DNA from: Ornithinibacter sp.
Lineage (GTDB): Bacteria; Actinomycetota; Actinomycetes; Actinomycetales; Dermatophilaceae
Direction of reading: 5' to 3'
Length of the DNA stretch: 64,000 nt
NCBI GenBank assembly: GCA_029266735.1
Contig: JAQSWG010000008.1
Coordinates: 1-64,000, forward strand
Shown here: positions 1-8,156 of the stretch, piece by piece
Layout: each line of letters begins with the position of its first letter
Numbering within the stretch: the first letter of the stretch is position 1
Notes under the pieces: model-generated
What the model saw: only the letters and a program-made list of their open reading frames with translations
What the model was told of the DNA's origin: nothing
Databases searched by the model: none
Position numbers and translations under genes: made by a program

Positions 1-34
1 CGGGGAGGCCGCCGGCCACCTGGGGCTGGGTCAT
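1..34 (-). CDS. Possible N-terminus of a CDS running off the left edge (MTQPQVAGGLP...)
   Basis: ATG on minus strand at 34..32 just downstream of the methyltransferase stop; open to the window edge. Only 11 codons visible. Confidence 0.3.
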   Translation of the reverse strand, partial: MTQPQVAGGLP

Positions 35-50
35 GGGCGGGGCTGGCCGG

Positions 51-893
51 TCATCGCACGAGGTGCCGGGGCGGGACGGTCAGCGGCGGCCCGGCAGGGG
101 TCGCCGGGCCCTTGAACGCCGCCCACACGTAGGTCGGCACGAGCGGCAACGCGGCGGCCAACACCGCCGGCGGCACCTTCGCCGCCCACTCCGGGACGTT
201 GTCGTCGGCGGAGAACGCCCGCGGGTCGGCGAGGACCGGGAGCGTGTAGTCCCAGACGTCGAAGTCGGCGAAGAGACGACGCAGACCCGAGGGGGTGTAG
301 TAGCGCTCGTAGTAGTGGTCGCCCCTGCCGGCCAGCCGGACGTAGCGGTCCGCCGCGCGAGGCGGGAGCCACGAGAGGAACGGCAGCCGGTGGTGCGGCT
401 CGATGAGCTGCCACCGGTGTCCCACACCGAGGTACAGCAGGCCGCCGGGCCGCAGGACGCGATGGATGTCGGCGACGACCGCCTCGGGGTCGACCACGTG
501 CTCGTAGATGTGGTTGAGCACGACGACGTCGACCGAGTCGTCGTCGAAGGGGAGGTCCTCCCCACGAGCCACCCGGAAGTCGACCCGGTCCCCGAACCGC
601 TCGCGGGCCCGGGCGAGCCCCGGCTCGTCGATGTCGACCCCGCTCGTCGTCGCACCCGCGAGGGCCAGCTCGTCGGCGATGAACCCCGCCGAGCACCCGA
701 CGTCGACGGCCCGGAGGGCGTAGAGCGACTCGACGCCGAGGGCGTGGCTCACCACGGCGACGATCTTGGCGGCCTTCTTCCGGCGCGCCGTCTCGTCGAG
801 CATCTTGGCCATCGTCTCGGAGTAGTTGAGCTGCTCCCGGCGGTCGGCCGGGCCGCCGCCGTCGCGGTCAGGCAGGTCGCCGGTGTCGCTCAC
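51..893 (-). CDS. Class I SAM-dependent methyltransferase
   Basis: VDVGCSAGFIADELALAGATTSGVDIDEPGLA motif I/II and DVVVLNHIYEHVVDPEAVVADIHRVLRPGGLLYLGV; GTG start at 893 chosen (ORF is open further upstream but overlaps the next gene). Confidence 0.85.
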   Translation of the reverse strand: MSDTGDLPDRDGGGPADRREQLNYSETMAKMLDETARRKKAAKIVAVVSHALGVESLYALRAVDVGCSAGFIADELALAGATTSGVDIDEPGLARARERFGDRVDFRVARGEDLPFDDDSVDVVVLNHIYEHVVDPEAVVADIHRVLRPGGLLYLGVGHRWQLIEPHHRLPFLSWLPPRAADRYVRLAGRGDHYYERYYTPSGLRRLFADFDVWDYTLPVLADPRAFSADDNVPEWAAKVPPAVLAAALPLVPTYVWAAFKGPATPAGPPLTVPPRHLVR

Positions 894-1996
894 GCGGCCG
901 ATCCTAGGAGGTGGTGCCGTCGGCCCCACGTCCACCCGAGGGCTGCCACGAGAAGGTCGGTGAGGATCGCGAGGAACCGGGCGACGACGACGACCGCCGT
1001 CGCGGCCGACAGCGGCATGAGCGTCACGAGGATGACTGCCAGCAGGCCGTCGCGGACACCCGCTCCCGCCGGGACGAACACGCTGAACATCCCGGCGGCC
1101 GACGCGAGCGCGAACCCACTGACGCTCGCGACGAGGAGGTCGCTCGTCGACGCGTCCGGGGCCACGCTCCTGGCGAGGACGAAGGTCGCGAGTCCGGTCG
1201 ACACCCACGCCCCGACGAACCACACGCCGGTCAGCAGGACCGCGCCCCCGGACAGCTCGTGCTCGAGCAGCTCCCGCCGCAGCAGGCGCAGGCCTCGGGC
1301 GATGGCCGCGTTGAGCAGCCGCGGCCAGAGCAGCACCGCCCCCAGGACGAGGGCGAGCACGACCCACCACCACGAGAACGCCGACTCCTCGCGGGCGAGG
1401 AGCCGCGGGATGGCCGGGATGCCGATCACCGATCCGGTGAGCACTGCCAACCCGATGGAGAGCAGGCCGACGACGGCCACCCGCCGTCGGGGGATCCGCA
1501 GCCGCCCGCCCATCTCCGCCTGCGCGAGAACGGTCCAGACCGAGCCCGGGACGTATTTTCCGAGCTGACCGACGAAGAAGACGCTCGCGGCGGGGGCGGC
1601 CGGCAGGCGGGTGCCGAGGTCCGCCAGCAGCACGCGCCAGCCGAGGAGCGTGAAGACCGGCGCGCCGAACGTCAGCACGAACGCGCCGGCGAGCACCTGC
1701 CAGCTCATCTTGTCCAGCTCGCTGGACACCGCGTCCCAGTTGCGCCAGAGCGCGACGCCGACCGCCGTGAGGATGACGACGAGGAGGCCGATGCGGACGA
1801 CGTCGAACACCCGCGACCGGCCGCGCCGGCCCCCGCGAACCGGCACCTCTCCCGGGAGACCGGCGTCGACGAGGTCCCCGCGCTCGGCGACTGGGTCCAC
1901 GAGGTGATCACCCGGCGCGGCGTCGGCGCGCATGGGGTCAGGCCCCTGGTCGCGGCCCGGTGCGTCCTCGCCCCTCGTGCCGGGTCCGGTGGTCAT
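890..1996 (-). CDS. Lysylphosphatidylglycerol synthase TM/flippase-like (UPF0104-type) integral membrane protein
   Basis: Multiple TM helices, FVGQLGKYVPGSVWTVLAQAEMG signature, FVPAGAGVRDGLLAVIL; overlaps neighbouring gene by 4 bp. Confidence 0.8.
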   Translation of the reverse strand: MTTGPGTRGEDAPGRDQGPDPMRADAAPGDHLVDPVAERGDLVDAGLPGEVPVRGGRRGRSRVFDVVRIGLLVVILTAVGVALWRNWDAVSSELDKMSWQVLAGAFVLTFGAPVFTLLGWRVLLADLGTRLPAAPAASVFFVGQLGKYVPGSVWTVLAQAEMGGRLRIPRRRVAVVGLLSIGLAVLTGSVIGIPAIPRLLAREESAFSWWWVVLALVLGAVLLWPRLLNAAIARGLRLLRRELLEHELSGGAVLLTGVWFVGAWVSTGLATFVLARSVAPDASTSDLLVASVSGFALASAAGMFSVFVPAGAGVRDGLLAVILVTLMPLSAATAVVVVARFLAILTDLLVAALGWTWGRRHHLLGSAA

Positions 1997-3948
1997 CAGC
2001 GGCGCCGGAAGGTCAGCCGCAGCACGGCGTATGCCGGTGCGTCGTCGCCGGCGGCCTCGAGCCGGGCGTCGTACATCCGGGCGAGGACGTCGCCGTCGAC
2101 GTTCCCCACGAGGCGGAGGCCCAGATCGTCGGCCCGCGCGAGGATGCCGCGCACATCCGCGGGCCGCACCGCGAAGTCGGGGTCGTCGTCGCCGATCGGG
2201 ACGGTGAGGACGAGGAGTCCGCCCGGGCGGAGCGCCCAGGACGCCTGCCCGACAGCGTGGTCGACGTCGGTGGCGGTGCAGCCACCCGGGTGCACGCGGG
2301 TGATGACGTCGAGACTCGCGGTCTCCACGTCGAGCACCTGGACGGCGGCTCGCCGCGCCGTGAGCCCGAGCTCGACCGGTGCGAAGCCGACCGCCCGGGC
2401 CCAGCGGCCCAGGGGGCTGCCGCTGCCGGACTCGTCCACGATCACCGTGGAGCGCTGGCCGTCGTCGCGGATCCGGAGGATTGCGGCCAGGGCGCCGAGG
2501 GCCGACCAGGCGGCGACCGGCTCACCCGGGCGGGGAAGCCCGAGCTCGCGAGCGATCTCGACGGCGTCGACGGCATCGTCGTCCAGCGCGAGGAGGTCGG
2601 TCGCCCGGACCCACTCGGGGATGTCCGCAACGGCCAGCTGGACGACCGGTCCACGCCTGCCCCACAGTCGCGCCATCGTCGTCCTGGCCCGGCCGACCGG
2701 GCCCAGTGGCACGACGTGTGCCGACGTGGGGTCGGCCGGAGCGGCGGTGAGCGCCTCGATGCCGCCGACATAGTTCGCCCACGGGCCGGACAGGTCGGGA
2801 GGGCGCACCGCGGCGCGGAGCCGGTCGACGCATCCGGGCTCGCGGAGGCGGCGCAGGGCGGCGACGAGCGCCTCGCGGTCCGCCGGAGGGACGAGAAGCC
2901 CGTCGATGCCGTCGCGCACGTCGTCGGGGAAGGTGCCCACCGCGCTGGCCAGGACGGGGACTCCGTGGAGACGGGCCAGCAGGGCGTTCTGCGAGGCCGT
3001 CGCCGAGCGGTAGGGAAGGGCGACGACGTCGTGGCGCGCCAGCAGCCCGGCGATCCGGTCCGCGGGAACGTAGCCGCTGTGCACCTCGACCCGGCCGTCG
3101 AGCCGCGGGTCGGACGCCAGCTCGCGGACGCGCCGGCCGGCATCCCCCCAGAGCTCGCCCGCGACGGTGAGGTGGATGCCGGGCACGTCACGGACGGCGT
3201 CGACGAGGAGGTCCACGCCCTTGTAGTCGCGGACGATGCCCAGGGACAGGAGGCGGACGGCGCCGTCGCCGCCGGCACGGGCCTGGCGCGGCTCGGGTGG
3301 TCCTCCCGGCAGGTGCGGCGGGAGGGAGAGCTGCTTGACGTGGCGGGCACCCAGCCCCGTGGCGAGAGCCACCTGGTCGTCGGAGTGGACGACCACGGCG
3401 TCGACCCGGCGGACCAGGGCCTCCATCAGCTGCCGGTCGCCGGGGCGGCTCTCGTGGGGGAGGACGTTGTGGGCGATGACGACTGAGCGTGGTGACGGCC
3501 GGGACTGGCCGCCGGCGGGGCCACGCCCGACCCCGGCGGCTCGCAGCAGGGAGAGGTGAGCGGGGACGACCGCCGGGACCACATGGACCACGACGACGAG
3601 GTCGATGTCCCGCAGCCGGCGCCCGGCGCGCACCCACGTGTCCGGACGGGCCCACGACAGCACCCGGAGGGTCCGGGGGAACGGGTCGACGTCAGGGCTG
3701 CCGGGCGGGACGGACTGCTCCCCCGGGTAGAGGGCGGACGGGTAGAGGTGGCTCCACGAGACGAGCGTGACCTCGTGGCCTGCCTCCGCGAGCTCGTGGG
3801 CCAGGGTCGTCGTGTGGGCGGCGACGCCCCCCTTGTAGGGGTGGGTGGGACCGACGAGGGCGATGGTGAGGGACGCGCTCGAGCCGGACGACGGCATACC
3901 GGAGTCGTCGTCGTGGTCGGCCGTGCGACCGGAATCGTTGTCAGACAC
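1996..3948 (-). CDS. GT4-type glycosyltransferase fused to a C-terminal methyltransferase-like domain
   Basis: N-term IALVGPTHPYKGGVAAHTTTLAHEL and LLSLGIVRDYKGVDLLVDAV...GVPVLASAVGTFPDDVRDGIDGLLVPPADREAL; C-term ASWALRPGGLLVLTVPIGDDDPDFAVRPADVRGIL resembles MTase motifs IV/V. Confidence 0.85.
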   Translation of the reverse strand: MSDNDSGRTADHDDDSGMPSSGSSASLTIALVGPTHPYKGGVAAHTTTLAHELAEAGHEVTLVSWSHLYPSALYPGEQSVPPGSPDVDPFPRTLRVLSWARPDTWVRAGRRLRDIDLVVVVHVVPAVVPAHLSLLRAAGVGRGPAGGQSRPSPRSVVIAHNVLPHESRPGDRQLMEALVRRVDAVVVHSDDQVALATGLGARHVKQLSLPPHLPGGPPEPRQARAGGDGAVRLLSLGIVRDYKGVDLLVDAVRDVPGIHLTVAGELWGDAGRRVRELASDPRLDGRVEVHSGYVPADRIAGLLARHDVVALPYRSATASQNALLARLHGVPVLASAVGTFPDDVRDGIDGLLVPPADREALVAALRRLREPGCVDRLRAAVRPPDLSGPWANYVGGIEALTAAPADPTSAHVVPLGPVGRARTTMARLWGRRGPVVQLAVADIPEWVRATDLLALDDDAVDAVEIARELGLPRPGEPVAAWSALGALAAILRIRDDGQRSTVIVDESGSGSPLGRWARAVGFAPVELGLTARRAAVQVLDVETASLDVITRVHPGGCTATDVDHAVGQASWALRPGGLLVLTVPIGDDDPDFAVRPADVRGILARADDLGLRLVGNVDGDVLARMYDARLEAAGDDAPAYAVLRLTFRRR

Positions 3949-5086
3949 CGTCTCTCGACCTCACCACGAGGTCGGAGAGAAGGGCGAGGGAACCGATCAT
4001 GATGCCGCTGACGATGAGGAGCACCGTGCTGGCGGGGAAGTAGAAGGGGTGGCGCACCATGTCGACGACCGCCTTGACGGCGCCGACGACGAGCATCAGC
4101 AGCGCCGGGGGCATGAGGACCTTGAGCGGGTCGAAGTACATGACCATCCGGAGCACCTGGAGGATGTACCGGTACGCGTCGTGGACGAAGTGGAACTTGC
4201 TGACGCCGGCCCGCTTGGCGTAGGCGGTGTCGACGTACCTGATGTCGTGCTGGTTGCTGAGGAAGGCGATGGTGATCGTCGTGACGCACGAGAAGCCGGC
4301 CGGAAGCAGGCGCAGGTAGGGCAACGACACCTCGCGACGGAAGGCGCGCAGCCCAGAGTTGAGGTCGGGGATGCGGGTCTTGGTCAGCCACTCCGCGACC
4401 TTGCGGATGAACCACTTGGCCGGCACGCGGGCCCACTTGTGCGTGCCCTGCTCCGTGGTGCGGGCGCCGACGACCTGGTCGTACGTCGCGTCGTCCCGCA
4501 GGATCCGGACGAGCTCGGGGATGCGCTCGTTCTCGTACGTCATGTCGGCGTCGGTCCACACGACGATCTCGCCGCGGGCCTGCTGGGTCCCGATCCTCCG
4601 TGCGGTGCCGGAGCCGCCGTTGCGGCGGAACGGCAGGATCCGCAGGTGCGGGTAGCGGCCCAGCGCGTGCCGGAGCACGTCGAGGGTGTCGTCGGTGCTG
4701 GCGTCGTCGATGCAGAGCAGCTCGTAGGTGAGGTCGCTCGTGGACATCGCGGCGGTGATCCGGTCGATCTCCGCGAGGACGTGGGCGCCCTCGTTGAAGC
4801 AGGGCAGCACGATGGTGACGTAGGGTGCCGGACCCGGGCCCGCCGCGCCGTCCTCGATGGGGTATGCCGGGTGGCCGGCTCGAGGGACCGGCACACCGGA
4901 CACTGCTTCCCCTGGTGCTGCCGGCAGTGGTGCCGTCAGGGCGGGCGGGGCCTGGCCAGGCACTGCTGCGACCGCCCCCGGGGCCGCCGCGTCGTCACTC
5001 CGGCCGCCCGGCTCCACCGGGCGCAGGGCGATCTTCTCGGTGGGCGCTGCGTGGAGCGTGTCGTGGTCGTGCTGGTCCTCGGTCAT
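3941..5086 (-). CDS. GT2 family (dolichol-phosphate-mannose-synthase-like) glycosyltransferase
   Basis: VTIVLPCFNEGAHVLAEIDRI...LLCIDDASTDDTLDVL...IVVWTDADMTYENERIPEL, C-terminal TM helices; start ATG at 5086 chosen from longer ORF. Confidence 0.85.
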   Translation of the reverse strand: MTEDQHDHDTLHAAPTEKIALRPVEPGGRSDDAAAPGAVAAVPGQAPPALTAPLPAAPGEAVSGVPVPRAGHPAYPIEDGAAGPGPAPYVTIVLPCFNEGAHVLAEIDRITAAMSTSDLTYELLCIDDASTDDTLDVLRHALGRYPHLRILPFRRNGGSGTARRIGTQQARGEIVVWTDADMTYENERIPELVRILRDDATYDQVVGARTTEQGTHKWARVPAKWFIRKVAEWLTKTRIPDLNSGLRAFRREVSLPYLRLLPAGFSCVTTITIAFLSNQHDIRYVDTAYAKRAGVSKFHFVHDAYRYILQVLRMVMYFDPLKVLMPPALLMLVVGAVKAVVDMVRHPFYFPASTVLLIVSGIMIGSLALLSDLVVRSRDGV

Positions 5087-5186
5087 CGCCGGGAAGCCTA
5101 CCCGCGGGAGAGGATCCGGCCGCGTGGCCCGCAAGGGGCAGCGGGCCGTCACAGTGGGCGCCGCGCCGCGGGGGCACCGCTCGCCT

Positions 5187-6124
5187 ATGCACAGTGGCGA
5201 CGTGACCGCGCCGGTGAGCACCCTGAGCGGGGACTCGCGCGGCTGCCTGGCGTCGGACTTCACCGGGTTCACGGTCGGGAACATCGCCCTCATCCAGCGG
5301 GGTACCCCCACTGGCTTCCCCGTGACCTGCACGTTCGCTCTCAAGGCGGCCAACGCGGTGGCCGCGGGCGCCGCGGGAGTCGTCATCTACAACAACGCCG
5401 CCGGACCGCTGGCCGGCACGCTAGGGAACACCTTCGCCCTGGACGTCCCGGTCGTCGGCATCACCCAGGCGCTCGGCCAGGAGCTGGCGGCCACCGCCGG
5501 GCTGGTGCTCCACCTCGCGACGGAGACCCTCATCACGACGACGACGACGTCCAACGTCCTCGCCGAGCTCCCGGCGTCGTCATGGCCGGCGCCCACCTCG
5601 ACAGCGTCGCGGCCGGCCCGGGCATCAACGACAACGGGAGTGGCGCCGCGGCCCTCATCGAGGTCGCCGAGAACCTGTCCAAGGTGCGACCGCAGAACAC
5701 CCTCCGCTTCGCGTGGTGGGGCGCGGAGGAGGCCAACCTCGTCGGCTCCACCTACTACGTCGCAAACCTGTCCCAGGCGGAGGGCGAACGGATCGCGCTC
5801 TACCTCGACTTCGACATGATCGGCTCGCCGAACCACGTGTTCTTCATCTACGACGGTGACGACTCCGACGCAACAGGAGCAGGTCCCGGACCGGCCGGGT
5901 CTGCACAGATAGAGGAGACGTTCGAGGAGTTCTTCGCGTCGCGGGACCTGCCGTTCAAGGGCACCGACTTCACGGGTCGCTCCGACTACGGGCCGTTCAT
6001 CGCGGTCGGCATCCCCTCCGGTGGACTCTTCACCGGGGCGGAAGGGATCAAGAGCACCTCGCTCATCAACGGAACCAAGTCCAAGGGCAACTTCCGCCCG
6101 GCACCAGGCACCTTGGCGCAGTGA
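5187..6124 (+). pseudogene. Degraded PA-domain/M28-type aminopeptidase, frameshifted
   Basis: Frame from 5187 encodes PA-like GNIALIQRGTPTGFPVTCTFALKAANAVAAGAAGVVIYNN; homology switches near ~5575 to another frame: GAHLDSVAAGPGINDNGSGAAALIEVAENL...RFAWWGAEEANLVGSTYYV. No signal peptide; C-terminus appears truncated. Confidence 0.75.
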
Positions 6125-6185
6125 GCCCTCGGGGGTCCGGGGCCGCCGATCCGGTCGGCGCGCACCGGACACTCCGCAGGCCGGA

Positions 6186-7193
6186 TCAGTCCGCGTTGTC
6201 GATGAGCCGCGCGACCGCCGCCTCGATGGCTGCCTGGCGCCGGGCCTCGTCCGGATAGCTCTGGCGCAGGGTGCCCGCGATGGTGACGCCGTCCTCGTAC
6301 TGCTCGATGACCCGGGGGTCGATGTAGGACTTGCGGGCGATCGTCGGGGTGTTGCCGAGGTAGGCGGCGACCTCCTCGACCGCGGCCTTCACCGCTCGCT
6401 TCCTCGACGCCTTGGTGCCCCCCCTCTCGGGGCTCTCGGCGAGCGCGACAGCCGCGAGGACCGTCGCGTGCCAGGTGCGGAAGTCCTTGGCGGTGAGGTC
6501 CTCGTGGACCATCTCCGAGATGTAGGCGTTGACCGCGGCGGCGTCGAGGTCGGCCCAGCGCGAGTCCCCGCGGTAGGCGAGGAGCCGAGCCGAGCCGCCT
6601 CGCCGCCTGCGCATGACATCGAGCGACGCGATGACCTGCTGGTCGTTGATGGTCACGGTGTGCTCGATCCCCGACTTCCCGACGAACTGGAAGAGGAGCT
6701 CGCCCCCCCGCCGCCGCACGTGCCGCCGCTCGAGGGTGGTCAGCCCGAAGGAGCCGTTGGCGTCCGCGTACGCGTCACTACCGATGCGGAAGTAGCCGAG
6801 GTCGAGAAGCCGGGTCGCGGTCGCGGCGGCACGCGTGAGCGGCATCCCCTCGTGCCGGAGGTCCTCGATGAGCCGCTCCCTGGCGTCGGCCAGCCGGGTG
6901 CCGGCCGTCTTGACCCGGTCGAACTTCAGCTCGTCGCGCTTCTGGCGCCACACCGGGTGGTAGAGGTACTGGCGGCGGCCGGCGGCGTCGGTGCCGACCG
7001 CCTGGATGTGGCCGTTGGGGTAAGGGCAGATCCAGACGTCCCGCCAGGCAGGCGGAATCGCCAGGGAGCGGATCCGCTCGACCTCCTCGGGTGGGAGCCG
7101 GCGACCGTCGGAGTCGTAGTAGGCGAACCCCCTGCCGGCCCGCCTCCGAGTCCACCCCTTCATCTGCGGCGTGACCCGCCGCAACCTCGCCAT
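6186..7193 (-). CDS. Type IB DNA topoisomerase (bacterial/poxvirus-like)
   Basis: IPPAWRDVWICPYPNGHIQAVGTDAAGRRQYLYHPVWR, KDFRTWHATVLAAVAL, NTPTIARKSYIDPRVI conserved motifs. Confidence 0.92.
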   Translation of the reverse strand: MARLRRVTPQMKGWTRRRAGRGFAYYDSDGRRLPPEEVERIRSLAIPPAWRDVWICPYPNGHIQAVGTDAAGRRQYLYHPVWRQKRDELKFDRVKTAGTRLADARERLIEDLRHEGMPLTRAAATATRLLDLGYFRIGSDAYADANGSFGLTTLERRHVRRRGGELLFQFVGKSGIEHTVTINDQQVIASLDVMRRRRGGSARLLAYRGDSRWADLDAAAVNAYISEMVHEDLTAKDFRTWHATVLAAVALAESPERGGTKASRKRAVKAAVEEVAAYLGNTPTIARKSYIDPRVIEQYEDGVTIAGTLRQSYPDEARRQAAIEAAVARLIDNAD

Positions 7194-7331
7194 GCATGGA
7201 CTCTAGGTCAGCAGGTGGCCGTGACCTGCGGAGACGCCGCGCGAACTGACCGGCCGGTCCGTCGTCGGACGCGGGCGCCGGCGCGGTGGGGCGGTGTGCG
7301 AGCAGCACCGACCGTGTGGAACGGTTACCCC

Positions 7332-8120
7332 ATGCCGGGCCTGTCGAGCGACGCCGTCCTCGACCTCCTGCGTGAGGTCGCCGCCGAGGTCATCACCCCT
7401 CGGTTCCGCTCGCTCGCCACGGGTGAGGTCATGGAGAAGAACCCGGGCGACCTCGTCACCGTGGCCGACCGCGAGGCGGAGGCGATCATCACCGACCGCC
7501 TCGGCGCGGCATACCCCGATGCCGTCGTCCTCGGCGAGGAGGCGCACGCCCTCGACCACTCGGTCATGGACCGGTACCTCGCGGCCGACCACGCGTTCAC
7601 CGTGGACCCGGTCGACGGCACGAAGAACTTCGTCCACGGCTCACCGGACCACGCGGTCATGGTGGCCGAGACCCTGGCCGGGCAGACGGTGCGCGCCTGG
7701 ATCTGGCAGCCGGAGCACGAGGTCGCCTGGGTTGCCGAGCGCGGCGCTGGCACGTGGCGCAACGGCGAGCGGGTGCACACGACCCCGGTCGTCGACGACC
7801 CGCGGGGCGTGACGTCGATCTGGGCGATGCGCGGCCACGCCCTCCGGGGCATGCCCGCGATGCGCCTGTCCTGGGTGTGCTGCGGCATCGACTACGCCCG
7901 CCTCATCGAGGGCGCGGCCGACTACATCCTCTACAGCCGGTCGAACCCCTGGGACCACGCGCCGGGAACGCTCCTCGTCACCGAGGCGGGCGGTGCGGTC
8001 GGACACCCGGACGGCACGGCATACGGCCCGCGGTCACTGCGGCCCGGGCTCGTGGTCGCCGTGGACCGCCCGACGTATGCCGCGGTGCAGCGCCGCGCCC
8101 ACGTCGCCTTCGCGCGCTGA
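7332..8120 (+). CDS. Inositol monophosphatase family protein
   Basis: NPGDLVTVADREAEAIITDRL, GEEAH, FTVDPVDGTKNFVHGSPDHAVMVA, NPWDHAPGTLLVTEAGG. Confidence 0.92.
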   Translation: MPGLSSDAVLDLLREVAAEVITPRFRSLATGEVMEKNPGDLVTVADREAEAIITDRLGAAYPDAVVLGEEAHALDHSVMDRYLAADHAFTVDPVDGTKNFVHGSPDHAVMVAETLAGQTVRAWIWQPEHEVAWVAERGAGTWRNGERVHTTPVVDDPRGVTSIWAMRGHALRGMPAMRLSWVCCGIDYARLIEGAADYILYSRSNPWDHAPGTLLVTEAGGAVGHPDGTAYGPRSLRPGLVVAVDRPTYAAVQRRAHVAFAR

Positions 8121-8156
8121 CGCAGGCGTCCGACCGTGGATCCCGTTCGCGCCGTG

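Noticed and set aside
911-2773. 620-aa + strand ORF (and similar long + ORFs such as 33..1568 and 1960..3486)
   Set aside because: Opposite-strand shadows of methyltransferase, flippase-like and glycosyltransferase genes; low-complexity charged translation.
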